DNA from: Amorphoplanes digitatis
GTDB lineage: Bacteria > Actinomycetota > Actinomycetes > Mycobacteriales > Micromonosporaceae
Length of the DNA stretch: 64,000 nucleotides
Direction of reading: 5' to 3'
NCBI RefSeq assembly: GCF_014205335.1
Contig: NZ_JACHNH010000001.1
Coordinates: forward strand, 6,008,501-6,072,500
How positions within the stretch are numbered: position 1 is the first letter of the stretch; each line of letters opens with the position of its first letter. The translations under genes were made by a program, and so were the position numbers. Below are positions 8,020 through 16,864 of this stretch, piece after piece. The notes under the pieces are model-generated. The model did no database searches. It was not told the origin of the DNA and was given only the letters and a program-made list of their open reading frames with translations.

Positions 8020-8856
8020 TTAGCAGGCCGGGTACGCCGCGGCCCACTCCTCGACGGTGCGCGGCGGCCGGCCGGTGACCCGGTAGATCGTGTCGGTGAC
8101 CGGGGCCGGCCGGCCCAGGTACCGTTCCCAGGCCGCGAAGAGGAGGTCGGCCGGCGCGTACGGGCTCATCGCGGACCGGGCCGCGGCGGGATCGAGCTCG
8201 ACGTAGCGCAGGTGGCGACCGTGCGCGTGGCCGACCAGTTCGATCTGCTCGCGGTGGGTGAGCGACCGGGGCCCGGTCACGTGGTACTTCCGGCCGACGT
8301 GTTCGTCGCCGGTGAGCGCCGCCACGGCGATCGCGGCGAAGTCGGCCGTGTGGATCGGCGACCCGGCCGCCTCGGCGTACGGCCCGCGCACCACGTCGCC
8401 GGCGGCCAGCTGCCCTGGCACGTCGAAGGCCCACTGCAACGCGTCGGCCGAGGCGACGTCCAGCCGGAGGAACGTCCATTGCAGTCCGGCGTCCACGATG
8501 ATCTGTTCGATCTCGTGGTGTGCGGCGGCCACCTCGTCGCGCTGCCGCTCGGCGTCGTCGTCGATCTCGGCCGTGGACTGGAACACGATGCGTTTCACCC
8601 CGGCGCGCTGCGCCGCGGCAACGAAGCCCGGCCCGACACCCGGCACGACGGCGAGCAGGAACGCGGCCTCGACGCCGGTCAGCGCGGCGGCCAGGCTGTC
8701 CGGGTCGCCGAGGTCCCCGGCGACGATCTCCGCGCCGGCCGGCAGGTCCGCCTTGCCCGGGTCGCGGGTGAGTGTGCGTACGGGTATGCCGGCGGCGACG
8801 AGCTGCTCGACGATGGAGCGTCCGACGGGCGCGGTGGCCGCGGTAACCAGAATCAT
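8020..8856 (-). CDS. NmrA-like NAD(P)H-binding protein
   Basis: This 278-residue atypical SDR has an N-terminal Rossmann motif TAATAPVGRSIVEQL (dinucleotide-binding loop, about 5-19), RTLTRDP and GDLGDPDSL, and no YxxxK catalytic motif. This is the NmrA/NAD(P)H azoreductase-like group, often quinone or redox sensing. It starts with ATG at 8856 after a good AGGAG, and its start overlaps the stop of the upstream MFS gene by 4 nt (ATGA), so the two are cotranscribed. Confidence 0.8.
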   Translation of the reverse strand: MILVTAATAPVGRSIVEQLVAAGIPVRTLTRDPGKADLPAGAEIVAGDLGDPDSLAAALTGVEAAFLLAVVPGVGPGFVAAAQRAGVKRIVFQSTAEIDDDAERQRDEVAAAHHEIEQIIVDAGLQWTFLRLDVASADALQWAFDVPGQLAAGDVVRGPYAEAAGSPIHTADFAAIAVAALTGDEHVGRKYHVTGPRSLTHREQIELVGHAHGRHLRYVELDPAAARSAMSPYAPADLLFAAWERYLGRPAPVTDTIYRVTGRPPRTVEEWAAAYPAC

Positions 8857-10268
8857 GATGGTCTCCTCTTGTCTGCGGTGTGCTCGGGCAGGAAGTAGCC
8901 GGCCGGGAAGGCCGCAAGCACCAGGCCGGCCGCCAACCACAGCGCGGGGGTCAGGGAGCCCTGCGCGTCGAAGAACACGGTGCCGACCAGGGCCAGGCCG
9001 AGGGCGCCGCCCAGCTGCTGGACGGCCGTGATGGTCCCCGAGGCGGAGCCGGTCTCCGCCGGCTCGACGCCGGCCAGCACGAAGTCGAGGTACGGCCCCA
9101 TCAGCAGCGCCGCACCCACCCCGCCGACCAGCAACGCCGGTATCAGCCGCCAGCCGCTGACCGCCGATCCGGCGGCGGCGACGGTGGCGATGACGCCGAC
9201 AATCCCGAGGGCGTTGACGAGCACGCCGGCGTGCAGCACCGCGCGGCCGAACCGCCGCAGCGACGGCAGGGCGCCCATTCCGGCGATCACACCGATCGGG
9301 TACGGCAGCATGGCGAGCCCCGCGGCCGACGGCGAGTAACCGGCGTCGACCTGGAGGAACACGTTGAACACCAGCATGAAGCCCGACATCGAGGCGAACA
9401 GGAGCACCCCGACCAGCAGGCCGCCGGTGAACGCCCGCTTGCGGAAGAGGCTGGGTATCACCAGTGGATCGCCGCCGGCCCTCTCGGTGCGCGTCTCGTA
9501 CCATCCGAAGAGGACGAAGAGCAGCGCGGAGCCGGCCATCATCGCAAAGGCCCAGGCGGGCCAGCCGTGTTCGCGCCCCTGCACCAGCGGAAAGATCAGG
9601 AGCAGGCCGGCGGCCGCGGCCAGCACGGCGCCGACGAGGTCCAGCCGGAGCGGATGCGGCGCGCGGGACGCGGGCAGGAAGCGCACGGCGGCCGCAACGG
9701 CGGCCACGCCGATCGGCAGGTTGATCAGGAAGATCATCCGCCAGCCGGTGCCGAGGATGTCGGCGTCGACGAGCCATCCGGCCAGCACCGGGCCGCCGGC
9801 CGCGGCCAGGCCCATGACCGGTCCGAACGCGGCGAGCGCGGTCTGCGACTCCGTCGGCGGGAACATCTCCTTGATCAGGCCGAAGCCCTGCGGCACCATC
9901 GCGGCACCGCACAGGCCCTGAACGACCCGGGCCGCGATGACCGTCTCCGGTGTACCCGCGGTCGCGACGAGCAGCGAGCCGATCGTGAAGCCGCCGGCGC
10001 CGATCAGGAACATCCGGCGGCGCCCGATGATGTCGCCGAGCCGGCCGCTGGTGAGCAGGCCCGCGGTCATCGCCAGCAGGTAGGCGGCGCCCAGCCACTG
10101 GAGCAGGCCGGCGCTGCCGCCGAGATCGGCGCGCATGGTCGGCCCGGCGATGTTGGTGACGGTGGCGTCGAGCAGCTCCATCGCCGAACCCGCGAGGATG
10201 ACCGCGAGCGCGACCCACCGCCACCGGTACGCGGTGGTGGCCGGAGCGAGCGTCTCGGTTGCTGCCAT
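8853..10268 (-). CDS. DHA2-family MFS drug efflux transporter
   Basis: The roughly 471-residue membrane protein has 14 predicted helices. It shows the MFS loop motif GRLGDIIGRRRMFLIG and the motif C-like stretch FGPVMGLAAAGGPVLAGWLV, both typical of DHA2 (EmrB/QacA) proton-driven drug exporters. ATG at 10268 is chosen because GGGGGA lies 6 nt upstream; ATG at 10280 gives four more residues. It forms an operon with the NmrA-like gene, and the nearby PadR-type gene suggests ligand-induced control. Confidence 0.85.
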   Translation of the reverse strand: MAATETLAPATTAYRWRWVALAVILAGSAMELLDATVTNIAGPTMRADLGGSAGLLQWLGAAYLLAMTAGLLTSGRLGDIIGRRRMFLIGAGGFTIGSLLVATAGTPETVIAARVVQGLCGAAMVPQGFGLIKEMFPPTESQTALAAFGPVMGLAAAGGPVLAGWLVDADILGTGWRMIFLINLPIGVAAVAAAVRFLPASRAPHPLRLDLVGAVLAAAAGLLLIFPLVQGREHGWPAWAFAMMAGSALLFVLFGWYETRTERAGGDPLVIPSLFRKRAFTGGLLVGVLLFASMSGFMLVFNVFLQVDAGYSPSAAGLAMLPYPIGVIAGMGALPSLRRFGRAVLHAGVLVNALGIVGVIATVAAAGSAVSGWRLIPALLVGGVGAALLMGPYLDFVLAGVEPAETGSASGTITAVQQLGGALGLALVGTVFFDAQGSLTPALWLAAGLVLAAFPAGYFLPEHTADKRRPS

Positions 10269-10286
10269 CTGGTCCCCCATAGGTGT

Positions 10287-10305
10287 CCAGGTGAGATCGA
10301 CCTGG
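10287..10305. promoter_or_regulatory. Inverted repeat upstream of efflux gene
   Basis: CCAGGT-N7-ACCTGG lies 19 nt upstream of the preferred efflux-gene start, in the divergent region shared with the response regulator gene. It is a plausible operator but no regulator can be assigned. Confidence 0.3.
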
Positions 10306-10385
10306 CAGGTAGCCTCGCAACCGGCGGGTGGCCGTCGGTAGTGCGCTGATCACGAATCCAGGGTGAGGAATTCACGGAGGCCGGA

Positions 10386-10991
10386 ATGATCCGGATCATG
10401 GTGGCGGAGGACATGCGAATGCTCCGCGAGACCCTGGTCGCCGTGCTCGCCCTCGAGGACGACCTCGACGTGGTGGCCAGCGTCGACCGGGGCGACACGG
10501 TGGTCGACGCCGCGATGCGCACCCGGCCCGACGTCGCCGTGATCGACATCGACCTGCCCGGCCAGGACGGGCTGACCGCCGCCGCCGAACTGCACGAGCG
10601 GCTGCCCGGCTGCCGCACGCTCGTGCTGACCGGCCTGGCCAGCCCCGGACACCTGCGCCGCGCGCTACAGGCGCATGCCCGCGGGTTCCTGCTCAAGCAC
10701 GCTCCGCCGCAGGAGCTGATCGACGCCATCCGGCGGATCGCGGCCGGCGACCGGGTGGTCGACCCGCAGGTGGCGCTCGCGGCGCTGGACGCGGCCACCA
10801 ATCCGCTGACGGCGCGCGAGGTCGACGTGCTGCGGATCGCCGCGACCGGCGCGGAACCCGCGGAGATCGCCGGGCGGCTGTCGCTGTCCACCGGTACGGT
10901 GCGCAACTACCTCACCGCCGCCGAGATGAAGCTCGGTGCGCGCAACCGGGTCGACGCCATCCGCATCGCCACCGAAGGGGGCTGGCTGTGA
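10386..10991 (+). CDS. NarL/LuxR-type response regulator
   Basis: This 201-residue two-domain regulator has a receiver domain with the probable phosphoacceptor Asp54 (AVIDIDLPGQDG) and a switch Thr (VLTG), then a LuxR-type helix-turn-helix (LTAREVDVLRIAATGAEPAEIAGRLSLS, about 139-165). It resembles DesR-type regulators. The kinase gene starts 28 nt downstream on the same strand, so they form a two-component pair. Its ATG at 10386 is preceded by GGAGG. Confidence 0.88.
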   Translation: MIRIMVAEDMRMLRETLVAVLALEDDLDVVASVDRGDTVVDAAMRTRPDVAVIDIDLPGQDGLTAAAELHERLPGCRTLVLTGLASPGHLRRALQAHARGFLLKHAPPQELIDAIRRIAAGDRVVDPQVALAALDAATNPLTAREVDVLRIAATGAEPAEIAGRLSLSTGTVRNYLTAAEMKLGARNRVDAIRIATEGGWL

Positions 10992-11019
10992 CCGGCCTGC
11001 GGCGTTAGCGTCGAAGGAT

Positions 11020-12864
11020 ATGAGGGTTGCCCGCCGGGCCAGCGCGATCGTCGTCGCGGTGCTGTGCCTGCTGCTGGTCGCGAGGACGGCGTACGCCCTC
11101 AGCGACGGCGGGCCGGGCTACCTGTTCGTGCTGGCGTCGTTCGTGCTGCCGTTCGGGTATGCCGTCCCCGCCACCCGGGGCGTGTGGACACGCCACCGGT
11201 TCTGGCTGCTGGCCGCGCAGGCGGCGCTGACCTACCTGCCGTTCGCCGTTTTCGGCAACCACTGGGTCGGCGGCGTGTCGGGCCTGCTGGGCGGCCTGGT
11301 GCTGCTCACGCTCGCGGCGCCCGGCTCGTGGCTGCTGTTCGCCGCGCTCCTCGTGGTGGAGTGTGTGCTGTGGATGGGCGTGGTCGGCCTGCCGTACGCG
11401 CCGGCGGTCCACGCCGTGGTCTGGCTCTGCGTCGCCTTCGTGACCACCGGGCTGGCGTTCTTCGGCCTGGCCCGCCTCTCGGACGTGGTGAGGGAGCTGC
11501 ACGTCGCCCGCGCGGAGTTCGCGCGCCTGGCGGTCGCGCGGGAGCGGCTCGAGGCGACCCGCAGGCTGCGGGCCGCGCTCGACGAACGCCTCCGCGCGGT
11601 CACCGAACACGGCCGGGCCGCGCTGCGTGCCCTGGCGGACGACCGGCAGCGGGCCCGTGAGCAGATGACGGAGGCGGGCGTCCTGGCCCGTCAGGTGCTC
11701 ACCGACGTTCGGGCGGTGACCGCGGACCCGCTGCCGGTGGAGACCCCCGCGCGGCGCGGCGACGCCGTCGTGGCGCCGCGGCTGGCCCGGACCGTCCTGG
11801 TCGTCATGCTGTGCGCCTTCTTCGCCCTGGACCTGGCCTATCTCGTGTTCCTCGACGCCACCGCGATCGTCCGGGCCGGGGCCGTGGCCAACGGCTTCGC
11901 GATCATGGCCCTGCAGCTGCGTCACTCCCGGCCGGTCCGGGACGGCGACCGCCCGCGCGCCTGGGCCTGGACGCTCGCCCTTCAGGCCCTGCTGGTGTAC
12001 GCGCTGGTCCCGGCCATCGGCTACCCCGCGCTCATCTTCGTCGGCTTTCTCGCCGGCTCCGCCCTGCTGCTGATTCCCGGCCGATGGGCGTGGGCCGGCT
12101 TCGCCGTGGTCCTGGCCGGCTTCTCCGCGATCCTGGTCCACGAGAATCCGTCGGTCGCGTACCTGACCTACTCGGCGGCGATCATGGCGGCGATCGGCCT
12201 CATGGTGTACGGCCTGTCCAGGCTGGCCGACCTGGCCGTCCAGCTGGAGGCCCTGCGCGGCGAGACGGCCCGGATGGCGGTGCACCGCGAACGGCTGCGC
12301 ACCGCCCGGGACGTGCACGACCTGCTCGGCCAGGGGCTCTCGGTCCTCACCCTCAAGATCGTCCTCATCGACCGGTTGATCGACCACGACGAGGCACGGG
12401 CACGCGCCGAGATCGAAGAGGCGATCCGGATCTGCACGACGGCGCGGGACGAGACGCGCCTGGTCACCGACGGCATCCAGCACCTGTCTCTGCGCGCGGA
12501 GATCGCGGTGGCCCGCTCGGTGCTGACCTCGGCCGGCATCGACGTCCGCGCCGACCTGGCCGACGGGCCGCTGCCGGCCGAGCTCGACGCCGTGCTGGCC
12601 ACGGTGCTGCGGGAGGCCGTCACCAACGTCCTGCGGCACAGCAGCGCCCGCCACTGCGTCATCGAGACGGCCCGCACCGCCCCGGGCATGCTGCGCCTGA
12701 GCGTCAGCAACGACGGCGTGTCCGACCAGCCGAACCGCGAGGCTCCGGCCGGCCACGGCCTGACGAACCTCACGGCGCGCGTCGAGGCCGCCGCCGGCCA
12801 CCTCACCAGCCACCGCGCCGACGGCCGGTTCCACATCGTCGCCGACCTCGCGGAACCCGCATGA
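11020..12864 (+). CDS. DesK-type sensor histidine kinase with duplicated membrane/DHp halves
   Basis: The 614-residue protein has an N-terminal block of about five hydrophobic helices (to about 165) and a long coiled segment (about 166-235). A second set of helices (about 255-395) and a HisKA_3 dimerisation domain with His433 in RTARDVHDLLGQGL follow. A HATPase domain ends the protein (REAVTNVLRHS, GHGLTNLTARVEA). The first coiled segment (RERLEATRRLRAALDERL) looks like a degenerate copy of the DHp helix with the His replaced, so the protein appears to be an internal duplication with one active catalytic half. ATG 11020 has GAAGGA upstream. Confidence 0.85.
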   Translation: MRVARRASAIVVAVLCLLLVARTAYALSDGGPGYLFVLASFVLPFGYAVPATRGVWTRHRFWLLAAQAALTYLPFAVFGNHWVGGVSGLLGGLVLLTLAAPGSWLLFAALLVVECVLWMGVVGLPYAPAVHAVVWLCVAFVTTGLAFFGLARLSDVVRELHVARAEFARLAVARERLEATRRLRAALDERLRAVTEHGRAALRALADDRQRAREQMTEAGVLARQVLTDVRAVTADPLPVETPARRGDAVVAPRLARTVLVVMLCAFFALDLAYLVFLDATAIVRAGAVANGFAIMALQLRHSRPVRDGDRPRAWAWTLALQALLVYALVPAIGYPALIFVGFLAGSALLLIPGRWAWAGFAVVLAGFSAILVHENPSVAYLTYSAAIMAAIGLMVYGLSRLADLAVQLEALRGETARMAVHRERLRTARDVHDLLGQGLSVLTLKIVLIDRLIDHDEARARAEIEEAIRICTTARDETRLVTDGIQHLSLRAEIAVARSVLTSAGIDVRADLADGPLPAELDAVLATVLREAVTNVLRHSSARHCVIETARTAPGMLRLSVSNDGVSDQPNREAPAGHGLTNLTARVEAAAGHLTSHRADGRFHIVADLAEPA

Positions 12865-13187
12865 CGACCGTGCTGTGCGTGCCGCAGTGGCAGGGCTCGG
12901 CATCGAGCGCGGCGCCGCGGCTGATGGCCGGCGCCCGCAGCGCCGCCGGGCTCGTCGCGGCGCAGGCGCTGGTGACCGTGCCGGTACAGGAAAAGGCCGG
13001 CGAGAAGGCGGCCGGGATCCGCGCGTTCGACGTGCTGGTGGAGAACCAGCGGCTGACCCGGGAGGCGCTGGCCGGCATCGACGACCGGGTGATCACCGTC
13101 GGCGGCGACATCGACGAGGCCGAGGCCGAGGTGATCCGCGACCTGGGTGCCGCACTCGCACGCGGTCAGGTGGGGCGGCAGAGCTGA
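12861..13187 (+). CDS. Internally deleted arginase/ureohydrolase-like protein
   Basis: The first ~78 residues of this 108-residue frame look like the N terminus of actinobacterial arginase-family proteins: TTVLCVPQWQGSAS, FDVLVENQRLTREALAGIDDRVITVGGD. Normally VGGD leads to the first metal ligands (His/Asp) of a roughly 270-300 residue enzyme. Here it runs straight into DEAEAEVIRDLGAALARG, which resembles a ureohydrolase C-terminal helix. All central metal-binding Asp/His motifs are missing, so hydrolase activity is not expected. The start overlaps the kinase stop by 4 nt, and the 3' end overlaps the opposite-strand gene by 22 nt. Confidence 0.55.
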   Translation: MTTVLCVPQWQGSASSAAPRLMAGARSAAGLVAAQALVTVPVQEKAGEKAAGIRAFDVLVENQRLTREALAGIDDRVITVGGDIDEAEAEVIRDLGAALARGQVGRQS

Positions 13188-14686
13188 GGGTTGGCCAGTT
13201 CGGCGCAGGGCCGGTCGCCGTTCGCACGGATGATGTCGGCGCCGACCTGGTTGGTCAGGTAGCGCAGGAAGCTCGCCGCCAGGGACTCGGCGTCCGGCTC
13301 GCCGTAGGTGTAGCCGAACTCGGTCTCCCAGAACGGGTACGTGCCGTGGTCGGCGCCGGTCACCTCGGCCCGGTGGCCGTTGATCCGCACCAGCACCAGG
13401 TCGTCGCGGACCGCCGCCGCGCCCAGCTCGCTGTAGCCGAGGGCACCCGGAGTGTCGGCGATCGCCCGCAGCACCGCCTCGGTGGAGTCGCGGGCGCAGC
13501 GGACCACCCCCGGCGTTGTGCCCGGGTCGCGGGTGCGGCAGTCGTCGGAGTTGCTGCCCGGCTCGCGCTGGCCGCCGAGGACCCGGCGCTGGAACGCGGC
13601 CCGGGTGCCCGAGCCCGGATTGCGGCTGATCAGCCGTACCGGCAGGTCGCTGCCGCCGATCTCCTTCCAGTTCGTCACCTCGCCGCGGTAGATCTGCCGG
13701 ATCTGCTCGCCGGTCAGGTCGTGCACACCCGCCTCGCTGTTGACCACGACCGTGAACAGGAAGAACGCGATCGGCCGCGGCACCAGGCCGGGCATGCCGG
13801 ACGGCTTCTCCCCGTCCGAGAAGGCCAGCAGGCCGGCGGCGGGCGCCTCGCCGTCGGCCGACCGGGCGGCCCGGTCCAGCGTCAGCAGGCCCTCGCCGCT
13901 GCCGCGCATGTCGAACGCGAACGACGCGCCCGGGCAGAGGTCCCGGTAGGACTCGGCCGCCTCGCGCACGATCGGCTCGAAGGCGGTGGAGCCGGTCACG
14001 GTGAGCCGGCCGGCCGCGCAGTCGAGCGGCGTTGCCCGGTCGCTGCGCACGAAGATGAACAGTTGCGCGACGACGATCGCGGCTAGCAGTGCGACCAGCG
14101 CGAACAGCGCCCTGGGCGGGCCGGTGCGGCTCTCGGTCCGGTCGATGCCGCCCTGGCCGACGCCGTTCCGGATGCCGCCGGACACCTCCGGGTCCAGGTA
14201 CTGCCCGGGCGGCACTGTGGCCGTCGGCGCCCGGTCCAGCACGGCGAGCACCTTGTAGTGCGCCTTCTTGTTCAGCTGTACCCGGGGCAGTTCGATCGTG
14301 TCGCCGCCGACGGTGAGGTCGTCCCAGTCCTCGAAGTACGCCTTGAGGTACTTGTTGCTGAGCTCGGTCACCACCATGCCGACCACCCGGCGGTCCGGGA
14401 ACCGCACGGTGATCCCGGCCTTGGACCTGGCGGGCGCGGCGTAGTCGCTCTCGTCGATGCCGGTGGCGCCCGCGTTCTCGATCCGCAGCAGCACCACCGT
14501 GGGGTCGGTCAGCTGCACACCGTCCTTGCGCAGGTCGCCGAGCGCGCCGCGGAACGGCGTCTGCACCACGTCCATCGCGGTGGTGTCCATCTGCACCCGG
14601 TAGCCGAGCCGCTTGCGGCCCTTGACGCCGAACTCGTAGATCGCCGCGATCCCGGGGATGATCACACCGAGGGACGCGAGCGCCAC
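13166..14686 (-). CDS. Membrane-anchored protein with PstS-like substrate-binding domain
   Basis: The 506-residue product starts with a hydrophobic helix (ALASLGVIIPGIAAIYEF) and a roughly 150-residue beta-rich domain I do not recognise. A second helix (ALFALVALLAAIVVAQLFIFV, about 190-212) precedes a PstS-type phosphate-binding fold: LTVTGSTAFEPIV, AFDMRGSGEGL, ISRNPGSGTRAAF and GALGYSELG. The GSGT-type loop is the phosphate-contact signature. It could sense or capture phosphate outside the cell while tethered by two helices. No pst ABC genes are adjacent. GTG at 14686 is my choice of start; no ATG is suitably placed. Confidence 0.65.
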   Translation of the reverse strand: MALASLGVIIPGIAAIYEFGVKGRKRLGYRVQMDTTAMDVVQTPFRGALGDLRKDGVQLTDPTVVLLRIENAGATGIDESDYAAPARSKAGITVRFPDRRVVGMVVTELSNKYLKAYFEDWDDLTVGGDTIELPRVQLNKKAHYKVLAVLDRAPTATVPPGQYLDPEVSGGIRNGVGQGGIDRTESRTGPPRALFALVALLAAIVVAQLFIFVRSDRATPLDCAAGRLTVTGSTAFEPIVREAAESYRDLCPGASFAFDMRGSGEGLLTLDRAARSADGEAPAAGLLAFSDGEKPSGMPGLVPRPIAFFLFTVVVNSEAGVHDLTGEQIRQIYRGEVTNWKEIGGSDLPVRLISRNPGSGTRAAFQRRVLGGQREPGSNSDDCRTRDPGTTPGVVRCARDSTEAVLRAIADTPGALGYSELGAAAVRDDLVLVRINGHRAEVTGADHGTYPFWETEFGYTYGEPDAESLAASFLRYLTNQVGADIIRANGDRPCAELANPQLCRPT

Positions 14687-14808
14687 GCTCCACCAGACCT
14701 CGATGATCGCCTCCGCGCTGCCGAGAATCCCGATGGTAGGACGGCGCGGCGGCCCGGCTCCCGGGCCGTACCGAGGGTTCAGCGAACGTTCACGGCCGGT
14801 TCCGCCGG

Positions 14809-15843
14809 TCAGAGCCAGCCGGAACGGCGGAGACGCCGGTACAGCAGGACCGCGCTGATGACCATGACGGTCAGCACCGCGGGGTAGCCGTAGCGCCATT
14901 GCAGTTCCGGCATGAAGGCGAAGTTCATTCCGTAGATCCCCGCGATGGCGGTCTGGAGGGCGGCTATCGCGGCCCACGAGGCGATCTTGCGCATGTCGTT
15001 GTTCTGCGCGACGGTGACCTGCGCGAGGTGCGCCTGCAGGATGGAGCTGAGCAGGTCGTCATAGCCGATCACCTGCTCCACGACGCGGGCGTGGTGATCG
15101 GCGACGTCGCGGAAGTAGCGGCGGATCTCCTTGGGCAGCGTCAGTGCCTGGCGGTCGGTGATGACGGCCAGCGGGCGTTGCAGCGGCATGACCGCGGACT
15201 TGAACTCCATCAGCTCCTGCTTGAACTGGTAGATCTGCCCGATGCCGAGGTTCGGGTGCCGGCTGAACGCCGATGCCTCGACGGCGTCCAGGTCGACCTG
15301 CATGGCATCGGCGATCTCGACGTAACCGTCGACGACCCGGTCGTAGACGGCGTGCACGACCGCCCACGGGCCCTGCGCCAGCAGCTCCGGTCTGGTCTCG
15401 AGGTCGGCGCGCACGGAACGCAGCTCACCGACCGCACCCTGGCGTACGGTCACGACGAAGTTCTCGGAGACGAAGATCCAGGCCACGCCGGTGTGGACGA
15501 TCTCGCTCGTGTCGGTGAGCTCGGCGTGCTCGACGTACTGCGCCGCACGCACGATGAGGAACGTGATGTCCTCGTAGAGTTCGAGCTTCGGCCGCTGTTC
15601 CTGGTGCAGCACGTCCTCGACGGCGAGGGGATGCAGGCCGAAGATCTCCGCGACGCGGGCGAGCGTCTCCTCGTCCGGATCGTGCAGACCGATCCACACG
15701 AACGCACCTTCGGCGTGACGGGCCTCTTCGCACAACGCGGACACATCCGGCGCGCCGGGCTGGCGGGCACCGTCGCGGTAGAGGGCACAGTCCACCACCG
15801 ACCGACTCAGCTCCGGCAGGTGCGCTTCGGCGCGATCGAGCAT
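14809..15843 (-). CDS. corA: CorA-family magnesium/cobalt transporter
   Basis: The 344-residue protein has the long cytosolic alpha/beta and helical domain of CorA, then two C-terminal transmembrane helices with the pore-mouth signature YGMNF (Gly305-Met306-Asn307) and a basic C-terminal tail (YRRLRRSGWL). It is expected to form a homopentameric Mg2+ channel. The GMN motif and usual length indicate an intact gene. It lies 25 nt downstream of the shortened PPK2 gene on the same strand. Confidence 0.92.
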   Translation of the reverse strand: MLDRAEAHLPELSRSVVDCALYRDGARQPGAPDVSALCEEARHAEGAFVWIGLHDPDEETLARVAEIFGLHPLAVEDVLHQEQRPKLELYEDITFLIVRAAQYVEHAELTDTSEIVHTGVAWIFVSENFVVTVRQGAVGELRSVRADLETRPELLAQGPWAVVHAVYDRVVDGYVEIADAMQVDLDAVEASAFSRHPNLGIGQIYQFKQELMEFKSAVMPLQRPLAVITDRQALTLPKEIRRYFRDVADHHARVVEQVIGYDDLLSSILQAHLAQVTVAQNNDMRKIASWAAIAALQTAIAGIYGMNFAFMPELQWRYGYPAVLTVMVISAVLLYRRLRRSGWL

Positions 15844-15868
15844 GACGCCTCCTCCGGGAGCTGGGTGG

Positions 15869-16345
15869 TCAGTCCTTGATCGAGTCTCGGCCGCGCTGCA
15901 CGAGCAGAGGATCCGCGGGGAAGACCACCGCGGTGTCCTTGCCCTCGTAGTCGAACTGGTCCAGGAAGAACCGCATCGCGTTGATCCGCGCCCGCTTGGT
16001 CAACGCCACCACCCGGGCAGCACGCGGATTCAGATGCTCCATGAACCGCTTGATCGTCCCGCCCTTACCAGCCGCGTCACGACCCTCACACACGATGACA
16101 TGCTTCGTCGCCGTGTCCAGCGCCCAGTACTGGAACTTCAACAACTCGATCTGCAACTGATACTTCTGCTCCTCATACACATCACGATCGAGGCGCTCGC
16201 CGTACGGATAATCCTGCCGCCAGGTCTCCACCGGACTACCACCCGGATCGATCAGATCCGGATCCGACAGGTGCGCGTCATGCCGCACGCTGTAACCCTC
16301 ACGCAGCAACTGGTCCAGGTACTCGCGGAAGTTCTCACGTATCAC
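15869..16345 (-). CDS. PPK2-like polyphosphate kinase with large in-frame internal deletion
   Basis: This 158-residue frame starts like PPK2: DYPYGERLDRDVYEEQKYQL, then the Walker A stretch EGRDAAGKGG at about 88-97 and KRFMEHLNPRAARVVAL. It then jumps at about residue 115 to KRARINAMRFFLDQFDYEGKD, which is the C-terminal end of normal PPK2 proteins (usually about 260-300 residues). The Walker B motif, lid and nucleotide-binding segment in between are missing, so kinase activity is unlikely. The frame is preserved across the junction. GTG 16345 is the likely start. Confidence 0.7.
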   Translation of the reverse strand: MIRENFREYLDQLLREGYSVRHDAHLSDPDLIDPGGSPVETWRQDYPYGERLDRDVYEEQKYQLQIELLKFQYWALDTATKHVIVCEGRDAAGKGGTIKRFMEHLNPRAARVVALTKRARINAMRFFLDQFDYEGKDTAVVFPADPLLVQRGRDSIKD

Positions 16346-16485
16346 CCCTGGAGTATCGATCGACGCGCCTCGACTTCGGTTGCGAGAAGGTGAACGAGCG
16401 CCCTCGGCTGGTGTTCGTCCACGTCAACAAACCCGTCAGCGAGGGCCGCACCAACGGTCCATGCCTCGCTGGTTGAACACGTCAT
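16342..16485 (-). CDS. Small ORF of unknown function (tentative)
   Basis: A 47-codon frame from ATG 16485 ends in a TGA that overlaps the GTG start of the shortened PPK2 gene by 3 nt. The product (TSEAWTVGAALADGF..., ending ATEVEARRSILQG) is not recognised. The overlap suggests translational coupling, but the frame is short and could be chance. Confidence 0.2.
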   Translation of the reverse strand: MTCSTSEAWTVGAALADGFVDVDEHQPRALVHLLATEVEARRSILQG

Positions 16486-16489
16486 CACG

Positions 16490-16864
16490 CTTCGGATCGG
16501 CCACCGTCCACCGTATGACCAAGTCCGCCACCCGGTGAGGGATCATCGCCACCGGCGATGGATCCGAGATGAACGGCCGTCTACCGCACCGTGAGCCACA
16601 GTAGAAAGAAAGACATCACCTCGAAGTGCATCAAATTGACTTTCGTGAATAAATAGGGATATTGAAATAGGATGTGGTGCGACGCCACCCGGACGGCGAG
16701 AGATGTCCGGCTCGCCGGTTTGGTTGCGAACTCAGGCGATTGAGGCGGCCCGCTCTCGCAGGTGGTCCGCGCCGCCTGGATGTCGGGCGGGCGACAGAAA
16801 ACGCCCCCGTGCCAGCGTATTTAAGCGGCACCATACCGGCAATTAAGCGTCTCTATAAGGCTCG
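16490..16864. other. Gene-free, locally AT-rich boundary region
   Basis: No convincing gene is visible between the PPK2-side genes and the biosynthetic operon. The stretch 16590-16675 is clearly richer in A/T than the rest of the window and contains a promoter-like element. A 64-codon frame at 16674-16868 has an Arg/Pro-rich translation and looks non-coding. This is the likely left boundary of the biosynthetic cluster. Confidence 0.5.
16636..16664 (+). promoter_or_regulatory. Promoter candidate in AT-rich region
   Basis: TTGACT and ATATTG are separated by 17 nt, a sigma-70-like arrangement in an unusually AT-rich stretch, about 350 nt upstream of the first biosynthetic gene. Confidence 0.35.
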
